Source of the DNA: Acrocarpospora catenulata
Lineage (GTDB): Bacteria; Actinomycetota; Actinomycetes; Streptosporangiales; Streptosporangiaceae
Length of the DNA: 64,000 nt
Assembly (NCBI RefSeq): GCF_018476525.1
Contig: NZ_JAHCST010000008.1
Coordinates: 1-64,000, forward strand
Direction of reading: 5' to 3'
A program made the translations under genes and the position numbers. Shown piece after piece: positions 55,001 through 62,824 of the stretch. The notes beneath the pieces were generated by a model. It had not been told where the DNA came from. It searched no databases and worked only from the letters and a program-made list of their open reading frames with translations. Each line of letters starts with the position of its first letter. Positions within the stretch are counted from its first letter, which is position 1.

Positions 55001-55109
55001 GGTGGAGGAGGATATCGCTCCGGTGACCGGGAAGCACACCGTGGTGCTCGCCTTCTCCGCCGACCAGCCCGGCGACATGGTGAGCATCAACTGGATCGAG
55101 TTCAAGTGA
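52065..55109 (+). CDS. Large membrane protein with C-terminal CBM6-like domain
   Basis: A 1014-residue protein. One membrane segment at 8-28 (LLFGALIFLVIVGGCFWAAV) leads into an outer region to about 320. A block of helices follows (LLLISVTVVALIVLIVQWLG to LLLILLVLRL, about 325-575), then a soluble part (EAHAAVVGASLRRRFMRLAL to HPDLAF) and a second block at about 700-860. The last 140 residues look like a CBM6-type carbohydrate-binding module: PRIEAERFTRAARDVRVENT, YEIDFGTSSATRMRVRLASS, GGWQTWKTVEEDIAPVTGKH, ending SINWIEFK. It could anchor to or sense cell-wall or external glycan. No catalytic domain is seen. Confidence 0.7.
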   Translation: MSRSLYRLLFGALIFLVIVGGCFWAAVSFPERQRQTLETPASCPTVTVTSTSSPGPVEESPTFAPDTEPCVKAEFNGVYEESSYPNFDGWGATGHPARTARTTVTVEPAALAEVEKFPLMAELEKYVSRPDAPPAESKFVKISIVHTVQLNSGDPLLADVRSTKASKYSTAFIQGGLGHIDTDDSTAYLETFFFPPKVTPDSNGGAVVTVRGLGYSRYPEETPLLGLELGPFINSGSYDEPAVNSHAIHIRFKGWDVAGVAGQVPAKMSTGALDVVGGPETRIALVRSGEEVPDLIAYLQEGGTLTDAPATLAEEADPDLTAARELLLISVTVVALIVLIVQWLGRAWWRRRLNRFLAGGIVVLLAASIFVGGAQTDVAWLIWAALVCVLAVNHAVRRLGWPRWPRRDVLIGSAVLLAAGVGLTALAVGQGVEHIRWPAVLLVVGVPVLFGVIKPLRRMALPVAGVAIAAVGVILAVSSHALDEQFDLAQITGTLIWLVILAAAIAVSAGGWTGAQVLVLLLATIAVYVAQWALKGTLDWPALAANTAPLLLLILLVLRLRRLGQRSTAVASSETRASVAFVAVALHLYPASFDTIGIAALVALAAVWWLLSGTASRRSAEFATITAEAHAAVVGASLRRRFMRLALRHLYRTGRARLGTGDMTVAAFEEQRTALERAIAAEASDQAGTVHPDLAFATSGGRTPWQNGVAGFLVAFAVTVPITLVYKQPFSAQSEPVAYLIAVRTIFGLPLFGLIYGYFYPRIRGDSPLSKAAHVLVATLAIEVAALLPRFVGPEPPGDKLRLLAIVLAEVTLLALTLGLFWEWRLMRIAREPWHRIRGLRSVRGLAAPLSALAIAAVTTIGAPFAARIAEPPEPSLPGVGGVPRIEAERFTRAARDVRVENTSDITGGQSAVAGIGRGDRLAYEIDFGTSSATRMRVRLASSAPQNVGGRISVLLDDSANSIGVLGIPNTGGWQTWKTVEEDIAPVTGKHTVVLAFSADQPGDMVSINWIEFK

Positions 55110-55122
55110 TCACGCGGCCCGT

Positions 55123-55839
55123 CTAGTCGGACGGATCGATGATGACCGCCTCCATGGCGTACGCCGGTTTGCCCCCGCGCTGGATGATCGGGATGAACAC
55201 GGGCCTGCTGGTGTCGGCGCCTTCCGGCCTGGTGACGGTGAGCGTCTGAGGGGTGTTCCAGAGCCTCGGATTGTTGACGAAGGTGAGCGTCCGCGGGGTC
55301 ACGACGACATCGGGGCCGATGTTGCCGCTGCCCACTTCGACGGTGATGTCCGTGGTGGGCATCTGGGTGATCCGCACGTTGAAGGAGAGCGTGCCGCCCT
55401 CGGGCAGCCGCCCTCGGGCGACGCTCGCCAGCAGGTACGGCTGAGGCGTGTACGTCGCGGGCTGGCCGTTGACGGTGAAACCGGCCGGTGGCACGTTGAT
55501 CAGACCAGGGTTGTCGATCTGGATCGCGACGCTCAGCATGCCACCCGCGGGGACGGCTCCGTTGAACGGGCGGTTGAACAGTACGACGTGCCGTCCGGTC
55601 TGGGTGAAGTCGGCGTGGAACGCGGCCCTGACCTCCTGCTGGGCGGCGAGATCGAACTCGATCGTCCAGGTGGTCACGGCTTCGCCGGGCACCACGGTCA
55701 GTTGCGACTGGAAACCTTCGCCCCAGTTGGTGGTCATGCCGTACGAGACGGCGGTCGCGGCGGCGGTGGCGGGGCCGGGAACGGTGAGCATCACGCTCGC
55801 GCCCAGGAGTGTCGCCACGAGCACTCGTCTGATCGTCAT
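55123..55839 (-). CDS. Secreted CBM2-like protein
   Basis: A 238-residue secreted protein. The signal is TIRRVLVATLLGASVMLTVP then GPATAAATA. The mature part begins as a CBM2-like domain (TNWGEGFQSQLTVVPGEAVT, TWTIEFDLA, VPPAGFTVNGQ). The second half (LRVTRPEGADTSRPVF-like strands) is unassigned and carries no obvious catalytic site. ATG 55839 starts the signal; a longer frame upstream was rejected. It is convergent with the CBM6-containing membrane protein, 13 bp apart. Confidence 0.75.
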   Translation of the reverse strand: MTIRRVLVATLLGASVMLTVPGPATAAATAVSYGMTTNWGEGFQSQLTVVPGEAVTTWTIEFDLAAQQEVRAAFHADFTQTGRHVVLFNRPFNGAVPAGGMLSVAIQIDNPGLINVPPAGFTVNGQPATYTPQPYLLASVARGRLPEGGTLSFNVRITQMPTTDITVEVGSGNIGPDVVVTPRTLTFVNNPRLWNTPQTLTVTRPEGADTSRPVFIPIIQRGGKPAYAMEAVIIDPSD

Positions 55840-56029
55840 CAAGGCGGCTCCCGGGAGGGCGAGCCCGGACTGGCTTACCGGCAGCATCGCACCGGCGGTC
55901 CTGCGACGGAAGACAGCGTGGCTCCCGGTCGTCATGACCTGGCAGCGCCTTCCCAGAACGGATGATCGGCGTGAAATGTTCACCAGCCAGGTCGCGGGGG
56001 GACCGCGCCCCCCGCGACCAAGCGGTGTC

Positions 56030-56656
56030 TCAGATCAGGGAACTCCAGTAGTCCCAGAACCTGACGGTGATCAAACCGATGATCAGCAGGAACCACGCCG
56101 TCAGCGCGACGGCGTGATATTCCGCCAGCAGACGGCCCGCTCGGGTCCGTCCCAGGTTGACCAGGGTGACGTACCAGAAGAGCAGGATCGTGACCACCCA
56201 GACCACCATGCAGTACGGGCAGAGCGCACCGATCACGTACAGGCTCTGCCAGATCAGCCAGTGCACGAAGACCACGCCGAAAGTGACGCCCGCCTGCAAC
56301 CCGGCCCAGAACCACGGGCGCGGGCGCGCCCCGGCCAGCATCGCCGCGCCGATCGCCGCCAGCGCGGCGAACGCGGCCACGCCGATCAGCGGGTTGGGGA
56401 ATCCGAACACCTCCGCCTGCGGTGTACGCATCACCGATCCGCAGGACAGGATCGGATTGATGCTGCACGTCGGCACGTAGTCGGGATCCCGCAGCAGCGC
56501 GATCTTCTCCACCGTGAGGGTGAACGCCGCCGCGAACCCGACGAGACCGCCGACCAGCAGCAGCCACGGCAGCGACCGCGCGAAGGGACGGTCGGCCTCC
56601 CCGGCGATCTGCTCGTCGCCAGAGAGCGTCAGGTCATCCGGCGAGCGCTGCATCAA
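56030..56656 (-). CDS. Vitamin K epoxide reductase family protein
   Basis: A 208-residue membrane protein of the VKOR family. It has the loop cysteines in CSINPILSCGSVM and the active CxxC in ALCPYCMVVWVV, plus four or five membrane helices. In actinobacteria it re-oxidises the extracellular DsbA-like partner using menaquinone. The DsbA gene overlaps its start by 23 bp on the same strand, which confirms the pair. Confidence 0.92.
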   Translation of the reverse strand: MMQRSPDDLTLSGDEQIAGEADRPFARSLPWLLLVGGLVGFAAAFTLTVEKIALLRDPDYVPTCSINPILSCGSVMRTPQAEVFGFPNPLIGVAAFAALAAIGAAMLAGARPRPWFWAGLQAGVTFGVVFVHWLIWQSLYVIGALCPYCMVVWVVTILLFWYVTLVNLGRTRAGRLLAEYHAVALTAWFLLIIGLITVRFWDYWSSLI

Positions 56657-57374
56657 TGGCCTTCTTCAGATCGTCCTGCATCTGGACCTGCACGAGCGTG
56701 CCGTTCAGGTAGAAAGTCGGCGTGCCCTGGACACCGAGCGCCTGCCCGTCGGCGACGTCCTTCTTGACCCGCGCCAGCGTCGCCGGATCCTCGTACGCCT
56801 TCTGCCAGGCCGCCATGTCCATCCCGAGCCCTTGGGCCAGGCCGCGGAAGTACTCGTCGGCCGGCGTCCGCTTCTCGCCCCACTCTGTCTGGGTCTGGTA
56901 CATCCGCTGGTACATGATCTCGAACTTGTCCTGCTGGGCGGCGGCCTCCACCGCGCGGGCGGCCCGCTCGGCGTTGAAGTGACCCGGCAGCGGGAAGTAG
57001 CGGACGACGAAGGTCACCCGGCCCTCGTACTCCTTGCGGAGGCTCTCCACCAGCGGGTACATCCCGCGGCACGCCTCACATTCGAAGTCCAGGAACTCCA
57101 CCAGGGTGACCTTGCCGTCGGCGGCCGTGGTGAGCCGGTGGCTGTCCGACCGTACGTACCGGGACTCACCGGCCGCCAGCGTGTCGCCGTCCGGCCCGGA
57201 TCCCGGGTCGACCGCGAGGAAGACCGCGACGATGACGGCGAAGGCGGCGACCAGGCTCGCGACGATGGTCATGTTCCGCTTCCGCGCGGCCCTGCGCCGG
57301 TCCTGCGCGCGGGCGGCGTCGATCTTGGCGCGAGCACCGCTCGCCGTTGTGTTCTGAGGTGACTTGAACGCCAC
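56634..57374 (-). CDS. DsbA-like thiol oxidoreductase
   Basis: A 246-residue protein. A basic cytoplasmic tail and one membrane segment (NMTIVASLVAAFAVIVAVFL) precede a DsbA/thioredoxin domain with VEFLDFECEACRGMYPLVES (CxxC) and the cis-Pro region QGTPTFYLNGTLV. It forms disulphides in exported proteins and is recharged by the VKOR encoded next to it. Confidence 0.93.
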   Translation of the reverse strand: MAFKSPQNTTASGARAKIDAARAQDRRRAARKRNMTIVASLVAAFAVIVAVFLAVDPGSGPDGDTLAAGESRYVRSDSHRLTTAADGKVTLVEFLDFECEACRGMYPLVESLRKEYEGRVTFVVRYFPLPGHFNAERAARAVEAAAQQDKFEIMYQRMYQTQTEWGEKRTPADEYFRGLAQGLGMDMAAWQKAYEDPATLARVKKDVADGQALGVQGTPTFYLNGTLVQVQMQDDLKKAIDAALAG

Positions 57375-57439
57375 GAGTACTCCTTGGAAGCCGCCATTCG
57401 GCGGAAGTCTGAAAGGGGTGGAGTGAATGCCTTACGGCA

Positions 57440-58606
57440 TCACCAGGCGACCGGCAGTTCGTCCAGGCCGTAGACAATGGCCAACGTCCGGAACGCGGGC
57501 TCCCCGGCCAGGCGGAGATCAGGAAACCGGCGCAACAGGGCCGGGAATGCGATGCGCAGTTCCAGTTGCGCGAGCGGGGCACCGACACAGCGGTGAATAC
57601 CGTGGCCGAAGGCCAGATGCGATCGGGTCTCCCGGTCCGGGAGAACGGTGTCCATCGACGGGCCCAGTGCCGGATCCCGGTTGGCGGCGGCAAGCGAGCA
57701 GAGCACCATCTGACCACGCGTGATCTCCTGGCCGGCCAGCACCAGATCCGTACGGGCGAACCGCGGAAAGGCCACCTGCACCACGGTGAGGTAGCGCAGC
57801 AACTCCTCCACTACGCGGTCGACATGGTCGTCCCGCTCCCGTACCAGCGCCGCCTGCTCAGGATTCCGGAGCAACCAGAGCGTTCCGAGAGCCAGCATGC
57901 TCGTGCTGGTGTCGTGTCCGCCGGTCAGCATGCCGTCGGCCAGACTGGCCAGCTCCCGGTCGGTGACCTCCGTCCCGTACTGGCGGATCAGCGTGCCGAG
58001 CAGTCCGTCACCGGGCGCGAGCCGCTCCCGTCCGACCAACTCGGTCAGGTACGCCATGGAGTCGTTGATCGCCTGAAGTGACGCCTCTGGCCCGGCCGTG
58101 AAGTCGAACCGGTCGGCGCTGAACCGGAGAAACTCCTGGCGATCCTGGTACGGAACCCCGAGCAACTCGCACACCACGAGCGACGGAATCGGAAGCGCGA
58201 ACTCGCGCACCAGATCGACCGGCGGTCCCATCTTCTCGATGGCGTCCAGATGCTCTTCGACGATGACCCGGATACGGGGCTCCAGTCGCTGAAGCCGCCG
58301 TACCGTGAACTCGGGCGTGAGCATCTTCCGCAGCCGCGTGTGTTCGGGCGGGTCACGGAAACCCAGCCCGCCCGGGTCCTCCTGTTGCGATCCGACCGCG
58401 ACGATATTGCCGAAGTCATTGCTGAACCGTTCGTGGTCACCCAGTACGGTCCGTACGTCGTCATAACGCGTGACGAGCCAGACGGTCGAGCCATCCGGCA
58501 TGGGGAGCGGAAAGACCGGCTGTTCCGTACGGATACGCGCCAGTTCGGCCACCGGATCCATCTCGTTCCGCAGGAACTGCACGAGGGGAAACTCGGATTC
58601 GGACAT
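57440..58606 (-). CDS. Cytochrome P450
   Basis: A 388-residue bacterial class I P450. The I-helix oxygen-binding motif is LTGGHDTSTSMLALGTLWLL, the K-helix region VEELLRYLTV, and the haem-binding loop FGHGIHRCVGAPLAQLELRI. The substrate is unknown and no ferredoxin gene is next to it. ATG 58606 begins SESEFPLVQFLRNEMDP; an upstream extension lacks homology. Confidence 0.92.
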   Translation of the reverse strand: MSESEFPLVQFLRNEMDPVAELARIRTEQPVFPLPMPDGSTVWLVTRYDDVRTVLGDHERFSNDFGNIVAVGSQQEDPGGLGFRDPPEHTRLRKMLTPEFTVRRLQRLEPRIRVIVEEHLDAIEKMGPPVDLVREFALPIPSLVVCELLGVPYQDRQEFLRFSADRFDFTAGPEASLQAINDSMAYLTELVGRERLAPGDGLLGTLIRQYGTEVTDRELASLADGMLTGGHDTSTSMLALGTLWLLRNPEQAALVRERDDHVDRVVEELLRYLTVVQVAFPRFARTDLVLAGQEITRGQMVLCSLAAANRDPALGPSMDTVLPDRETRSHLAFGHGIHRCVGAPLAQLELRIAFPALLRRFPDLRLAGEPAFRTLAIVYGLDELPVAW

Positions 58607-58707
58607 GATCATGTTCCTTGCTTTCGCTCCCGCTGCGGCCATGCACGCAGCAGGAACCGGCGCACGATCATCGATCGGCGCCTGGAGTCTTCAGGGGGAA
58701 AGGGGAC

Positions 58708-59250
58708 TTACTCCCAGAAAGGAGGCCCGCGCCGCCTGATCGGCCGTCCGGCGTTCCATACCGGAACCGGACAAACCCGTTCGCCCGCACCCAGGAAAAC
58801 CGGAACAACGGGAAGATCGCTCGGTGCCTTGAGCAGCCGCGGCAGCCGAGCCTCGACCATCCGCAGCAAGGCCCACAACGCGGCCTCGCCCCTGGCCAGC
58901 CACACGGCGGTCACCACAACCGCCCAGACATGCAGGATGGCCATGCCGGCATCCGGCGTCAGCTCCGAGTGGACATGCTTGGCGACCGGCCCCACAGCGG
59001 CGGCGTGCGTAAGGGCGAACATGAGGTGCAACAGGATCTGCAGCCCGCCCAGAACCGGCATGATCGTGGTCAATGCCCGTTCCCGCCCGGCCATCGCCAA
59101 GGCCCCACCGAACGTGACCGCGAACCCCGCACCAACGCTCGGCCCGGACAGCGACCCTCCGCCGAACGTGTGCGCCACCGCGGCCAGCCCAACACAGACC
59201 ACAGCGAACGCCATGGCCCGAATAACTCGAAAGGGCAAAACCGCAGACAT
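58708..59250 (-). CDS. Four-pass membrane protein
   Basis: A 180-residue protein with helices VIRAMAFAVVCVGLAAVAHT, GAGFAVTFGGALAMAG, TTIMPVLGGLQILLHLMFAL and GMAILHVWAVVVTAVWLARG. Histidines in LLHLMFALTHAA, KHVHSEL and ILHVW suggest possible metal or haem contact. It belongs to a type often annotated only as integral membrane protein. The start at 59250 is open to question. Confidence 0.55.
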   Translation of the reverse strand: MSAVLPFRVIRAMAFAVVCVGLAAVAHTFGGGSLSGPSVGAGFAVTFGGALAMAGRERALTTIMPVLGGLQILLHLMFALTHAAAVGPVAKHVHSELTPDAGMAILHVWAVVVTAVWLARGEAALWALLRMVEARLPRLLKAPSDLPVVPVFLGAGERVCPVPVWNAGRPIRRRGPPFWE

Positions 59251-59645
59251 AGCAAAGCAAGCATCCCATGTACCAAGCGCCGCCCGGCCTTTTCGGCCGT
59301 AGCGGTGTGATCAACGGACGGTGGAGCGTGTGGTGGTGCAGCCAGCTGCCGTACTCTCCCCCCGGGAGAGCCGTGGCCGAAGTACGAGCTCTGGGCGTGC
59401 GCGCCGATAAAGATCATCTCCCGCAACCGTACATTCCGGGCGCCGGGAGCCGGTCGGCCTCGCCCGTCACGCCACTTCGTGCCGTCCGCTGCTGGTGAAA
59501 AATGGGTGGTTTTGAGTCTCTTGCCGGAATGCTGAGACCGGGCGGCGAGTTTTTGTCGGTGGTGCCGGTCATGCTTGGCGTGACCAGACCTTCTTGTGAG
59601 ACCTGAGGCTGGGACACCAGCAACGACGACGACGATTGAGGTACC
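59251..59645. other. Intergenic region upstream of MFS exporter
   Basis: About 395 bases with no gene. A hairpin CTCTCCC-ccc-GGGAGAG lies at 59354-59370. The rest should contain the two divergent promoters. Confidence 0.5.
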
Positions 59646-61112
59646 GTGCCCAGCCCCCAGCTCGACCAACTCGACTCACCTGCCAAGTCCGCGACCGCCG
59701 TCTCGGGCCGCACCCCGGTCGTGATCCGGCTGCTGGTGCTCGCCACGTTCGTGGTGATCCTCAACGAAACGATCATGATCAACGCGATCCCGCGGCTGAT
59801 GGACGCGTTGCACATCACCGAGCAGACCGCGCAGTGGCTCTCGACCGCCTTCATGCTGACCATGGCCGCGGTCATCCCGATCACCGGCTGGTTCCTGCAA
59901 CGGGTGACCACCCGCACCGCGTACACCACCGCGATGGGTCTGTTCCTGCTCGGCACGGCCCTGGCCGCTGTCGCGCCGTCGTTCGGGGTGCTGCTGGCCG
60001 CCCGCATCATCCAGGCGTCCGGGACGGCGGTGATGATGCCACTGCTGATGACCACGCTGATGCAGGTGGTGCCCGAGGGGGACCGGGGGCGGGTGATGGG
60101 CAACGTCACCCTGGCCATCTCGGTCGCGCCCGCCATGGGTCCGGCGGTCTCGGGGGTGATCCTCCAGTTCGGGTCCTGGCGGTTGCTGTTCGCCGTGGTG
60201 CTTCCCATCGCCGGTTTGATCACGTGGCGCGGTCTGAAGCACCTGGAGAACGTCGGAGTGCCTCAGTTCAGCACCATCGACTGGTGGAGCGTGGTGACCG
60301 CGGGGGCAGGCTTCGGCGGCCTGGTCTACGGGCTCAGCCGCTTCGAGAGCGGTGACGTCCGCGTCGCCGCCGCGATCGCGGCGGCCGGACTGGTCGCCAT
60401 CGCCGTCTTCGTCGTCCGCCAGTTGTCGTTGCAGAAGCGGGGCGTGCCGCTGCTGGACCTGCGTACCCTGCGCTACCGCACCTACACGGTCGCGCTGATC
60501 CTGATGTCGGTGGCCTTCATGGCCATGCTCGGCTCGATGGTTCTGCTGCCGCTGTACCTGCAGAACGTCCGCGAGCTCAGCGCCCTGCAGACGGGGCTGC
60601 TGGTGATGCCGGGCGGCCTCGCGATGGGGCTGCTCGGGCCGGCCGTCGGCCGCCTGTTCGACCGGTTCGGCGGCCGGGTTCTGGTCATCCCCGGCGCGAT
60701 CGGGATCACGGTCGCGCTCACCGGCCTCACCCAGGTCACGATGACCATGCCGTTCTGGCTGATCCTCGGTCTGCACGCGCTGCTGATGGTGAGTCTGGCC
60801 GCCACCTTCACCCCCGTGTTCACCCTCGGGCTCGGCGCGGTTCCGCCGCCGCTCTACTCACACGGCAGTTCGATTCTGAGCACGCTGCAGCAGGTCTCCG
60901 CGGCCATCGGCACCGCGTTCGTGATCACCGTCATGGGCGCGCGGGCCGATGCCCTCAGATCCGCGGGAGCCACGGAGACGCTCGCCAACCTCGGCGGCAT
61001 GCGGCTGGCCTTCGTCATCGGCGCGGTGCTGTCGGTGGCCGTGGTCATCACCGCCCTGCTCCTACCGGCCCGAGCGGACAGCGTCGGCGAGTTCGAGGGA
61101 CACGGCCGATGA
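59646..61112 (+). CDS. MFS drug exporter (EmrB/QacA type)
   Basis: A 488-residue permease with 14 predicted membrane segments. The DHA2-family signatures are present: NETIMINAIPRLMDALHITE, WLSTAFMLTMAAVIPITGWF and GDRGRVMGNVTLAISVAPAM followed by GPAVSGVILQ. It most likely exports lipophilic compounds. Starts at GTG 59646. No TetR or MarR gene is adjacent. Confidence 0.9.
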   Translation: MPSPQLDQLDSPAKSATAVSGRTPVVIRLLVLATFVVILNETIMINAIPRLMDALHITEQTAQWLSTAFMLTMAAVIPITGWFLQRVTTRTAYTTAMGLFLLGTALAAVAPSFGVLLAARIIQASGTAVMMPLLMTTLMQVVPEGDRGRVMGNVTLAISVAPAMGPAVSGVILQFGSWRLLFAVVLPIAGLITWRGLKHLENVGVPQFSTIDWWSVVTAGAGFGGLVYGLSRFESGDVRVAAAIAAAGLVAIAVFVVRQLSLQKRGVPLLDLRTLRYRTYTVALILMSVAFMAMLGSMVLLPLYLQNVRELSALQTGLLVMPGGLAMGLLGPAVGRLFDRFGGRVLVIPGAIGITVALTGLTQVTMTMPFWLILGLHALLMVSLAATFTPVFTLGLGAVPPPLYSHGSSILSTLQQVSAAIGTAFVITVMGARADALRSAGATETLANLGGMRLAFVIGAVLSVAVVITALLLPARADSVGEFEGHGR

Positions 61113-61154
61113 CCATCGCCGCGCCCGCCCCACTGGGCGGACGCGGCGGGCTGT

Positions 61155-62195
61155 TCAAGCGATTTGGCCGGTCCAGTTCTTGATGGCGGCCCGGTAGACC
61201 GCGTACGACTCGGTGTCGAAGTACGACGAGACGCCGGTGTCGTAGCGGTCGTCGCCATCTGTATCGGAAACGCTGATCGTGATGCCGTTGAGGTAGCCGG
61301 TACGGCTGTCGGCCGAGTAATCGGTCAGCCATGGGGACCCAAGGGAGCCTTCACCGGTGAACGGGGAGTCCACGCCGATGGGCCGGTCTGCGTGGAAGCC
61401 CGTGACGTCCATCGTGAACGTCGATCCGGTCGACTGTTCGAGGGTCTCACCCGTGTAGGGCTGGCTGCCGTCGGGGTTGGGGCCGGCGGGATAGCCGAAG
61501 ACGTCGGCCGTGGGCGCGAGCGGCCGGTTGAACGCGAGCCCTTGGGCGCCGACGTTGTCGACCAGCCTTCCGACATTGGTCAGTACGTCCGGAGCAGGGG
61601 AGACGACGCCGCTGTACACGTTGATGAAGGCGTAGTCGCGGTCGTAGTCCCGGATGTCGTCGAAGTCATAGTGGACGACGGCCTGCTTCCCGACGTACAG
61701 GCCGAACGGGGTCACGCTCTCTTCGGAGTAACCGGGGACGAAGACCCACTTGGTAAGCGGGCCGGCCGGGGCCTCGACGTCCAGCAGGCAGTGAGCCGCT
61801 GTCGCGACGATGTTCCGGTAGGGCGATTGCACCGCTGTGCCGGTGCACCAGTGCGGCTGGAGGTCGCTACCGATGAAGAACACCTTGCCCAAGGTCGTGG
61901 GCATGCTCCCCTCCGGCGAAGGCCCCTCCACCGGAGGGAGGGAAGTGGGAAGGCCGTCCGGAACGATGTCCGTCGACAGGCGTTCTCCGCTGACCGCGGT
62001 CCAGATGTTGTACGGCGTGGCGTTCCTCAGGTTGACGGCTCCGTCGGCGAGCCAGAACCTCGCGACCTGCTGAGCCGCCGTCAGGGTGGGAGCCAACGGG
62101 ACCGCCAGCACACTCGCGGCCTGTGCCGGTTGAGCGACGACTGCGGAACCCAACAGGCTGAATCCGACACCTAACGCGACCAGTGCACGTCTCAA
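61155..62195 (-). CDS. Secreted trypsin-like protease homologue
   Basis: A 346-residue protein with signal RRALVALGVGFSLLGSAVVA then QPAQA. The S1-type fold shows the His motif NIVATAAHCLLD and the Asp region YDRDYAFINV. At the expected serine site the sequence is GEGSLGSPWLTDY, where the usual form is G-x-S-G-(G/S)-P; Leu stands in the nucleophile position with Ser one residue earlier. It may be inactive or use a shifted serine. A putative extracellular role only. Confidence 0.8.
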   Translation of the reverse strand: MRRALVALGVGFSLLGSAVVAQPAQAASVLAVPLAPTLTAAQQVARFWLADGAVNLRNATPYNIWTAVSGERLSTDIVPDGLPTSLPPVEGPSPEGSMPTTLGKVFFIGSDLQPHWCTGTAVQSPYRNIVATAAHCLLDVEAPAGPLTKWVFVPGYSEESVTPFGLYVGKQAVVHYDFDDIRDYDRDYAFINVYSGVVSPAPDVLTNVGRLVDNVGAQGLAFNRPLAPTADVFGYPAGPNPDGSQPYTGETLEQSTGSTFTMDVTGFHADRPIGVDSPFTGEGSLGSPWLTDYSADSRTGYLNGITISVSDTDGDDRYDTGVSSYFDTESYAVYRAAIKNWTGQIA

Positions 62196-62647
62196 GTTCG
62201 ATCTCCCGTCCGGTCGTGGGGCGATCTCGGCGCCCCGTCAGCGTGGAGAGCCGGCCGAGCAGCACGGCCGGCGATCGGCAAGATCGTAACTTTGACCGGA
62301 CCTCCGATTCCAGAAGTTTTAGATCACATGTTCGAAACAAGAGGGAGGTGGCGGGTCGCCCGGCCATCGTCTGGCATCTGGCGGCTCGTCCAGCCGTCTG
62401 CGGCCAGGGCTGAGGGCGACTGCCACACCAAGATTGAATGGGACGAGAAGACCCGCTCTTTCATGAAGTTTTAGCAGGATTATGGCCGATAGGATCAGCA
62501 GGCTCTCTGATTCGCGTGTGCCGAGGATTCAGGGGAATTCGCGCTCATTGGCCGAGAGTGATGCCGGTGTTTATCGATCGCAGCCAAGGGGATATCTGCT
62601 GCCGAACTCGCTCATTCTGGGCGAAGCAACAGATTCGGGAGGATGAT
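62196..62647. other. Long leader region before the small peptide gene
   Basis: About 450 bases with no supportable gene. GAAGTTTTAG occurs twice (near 62313 and 62464) and might be a regulatory repeat. It must contain the promoter of the peptide gene. Confidence 0.4.
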
Positions 62648-62743
62648 ATGTACGGCTACCTACCGTATAGTTCTACCGGCCCGGCTCCCCGTATTGGGGG
62701 CGTGCGCAACTGGCAGGCGGACATTCTTCGCGGCCAGTCGTAA
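62648..62743 (+). CDS. 31-residue Tyr/Pro-rich peptide, possible RiPP precursor
   Basis: The frame MYGYLPYSSTGPAPRIGG then VRNWQADILRGQS has a strong GGGAGGA site ending 5 bases before its ATG. It is too short for usual gene calls but well placed: a hairpin follows, then a prolyl oligopeptidase gene on the same strand. Three tyrosines, a GG and a Trp could be modified or processed. No Cys excludes lanthionine chemistry. Whether it is really a precursor depends on genes beyond the window. Confidence 0.45.
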   Translation: MYGYLPYSSTGPAPRIGGVRNWQADILRGQS

Positions 62744-62752
62744 CTGAGTGAG

Positions 62753-62789
62753 TCGAGGTACTGCGTGCGTATACGCCGCAGTACCTCGA
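62753..62789 (+). terminator. Hairpin between peptide and oligopeptidase genes
   Basis: A perfect 13-bp stem (TCGAGGTACTGCG / CGCAGTACCTCGA) around an 11-base loop, with no T run. Such a hairpin can stabilise or partly terminate the short message, giving more peptide than enzyme. Confidence 0.6.
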
Positions 62790-62824
62790 TCTACGGCAGG
62801 TAGGGCGACATCCGGGGGGCGTTT

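Noticed and set aside
59268-59498. Small peptide frame starting MYQAPPGLFG
   Set aside because: No ribosome binding site, no conserved neighbour, and composition like a random frame.
56030-61112. P450, VKOR, DsbA and MFS exporter as a biosynthetic cluster
   Set aside because: VKOR-DsbA is a housekeeping pair, and no core biosynthetic enzyme is present.
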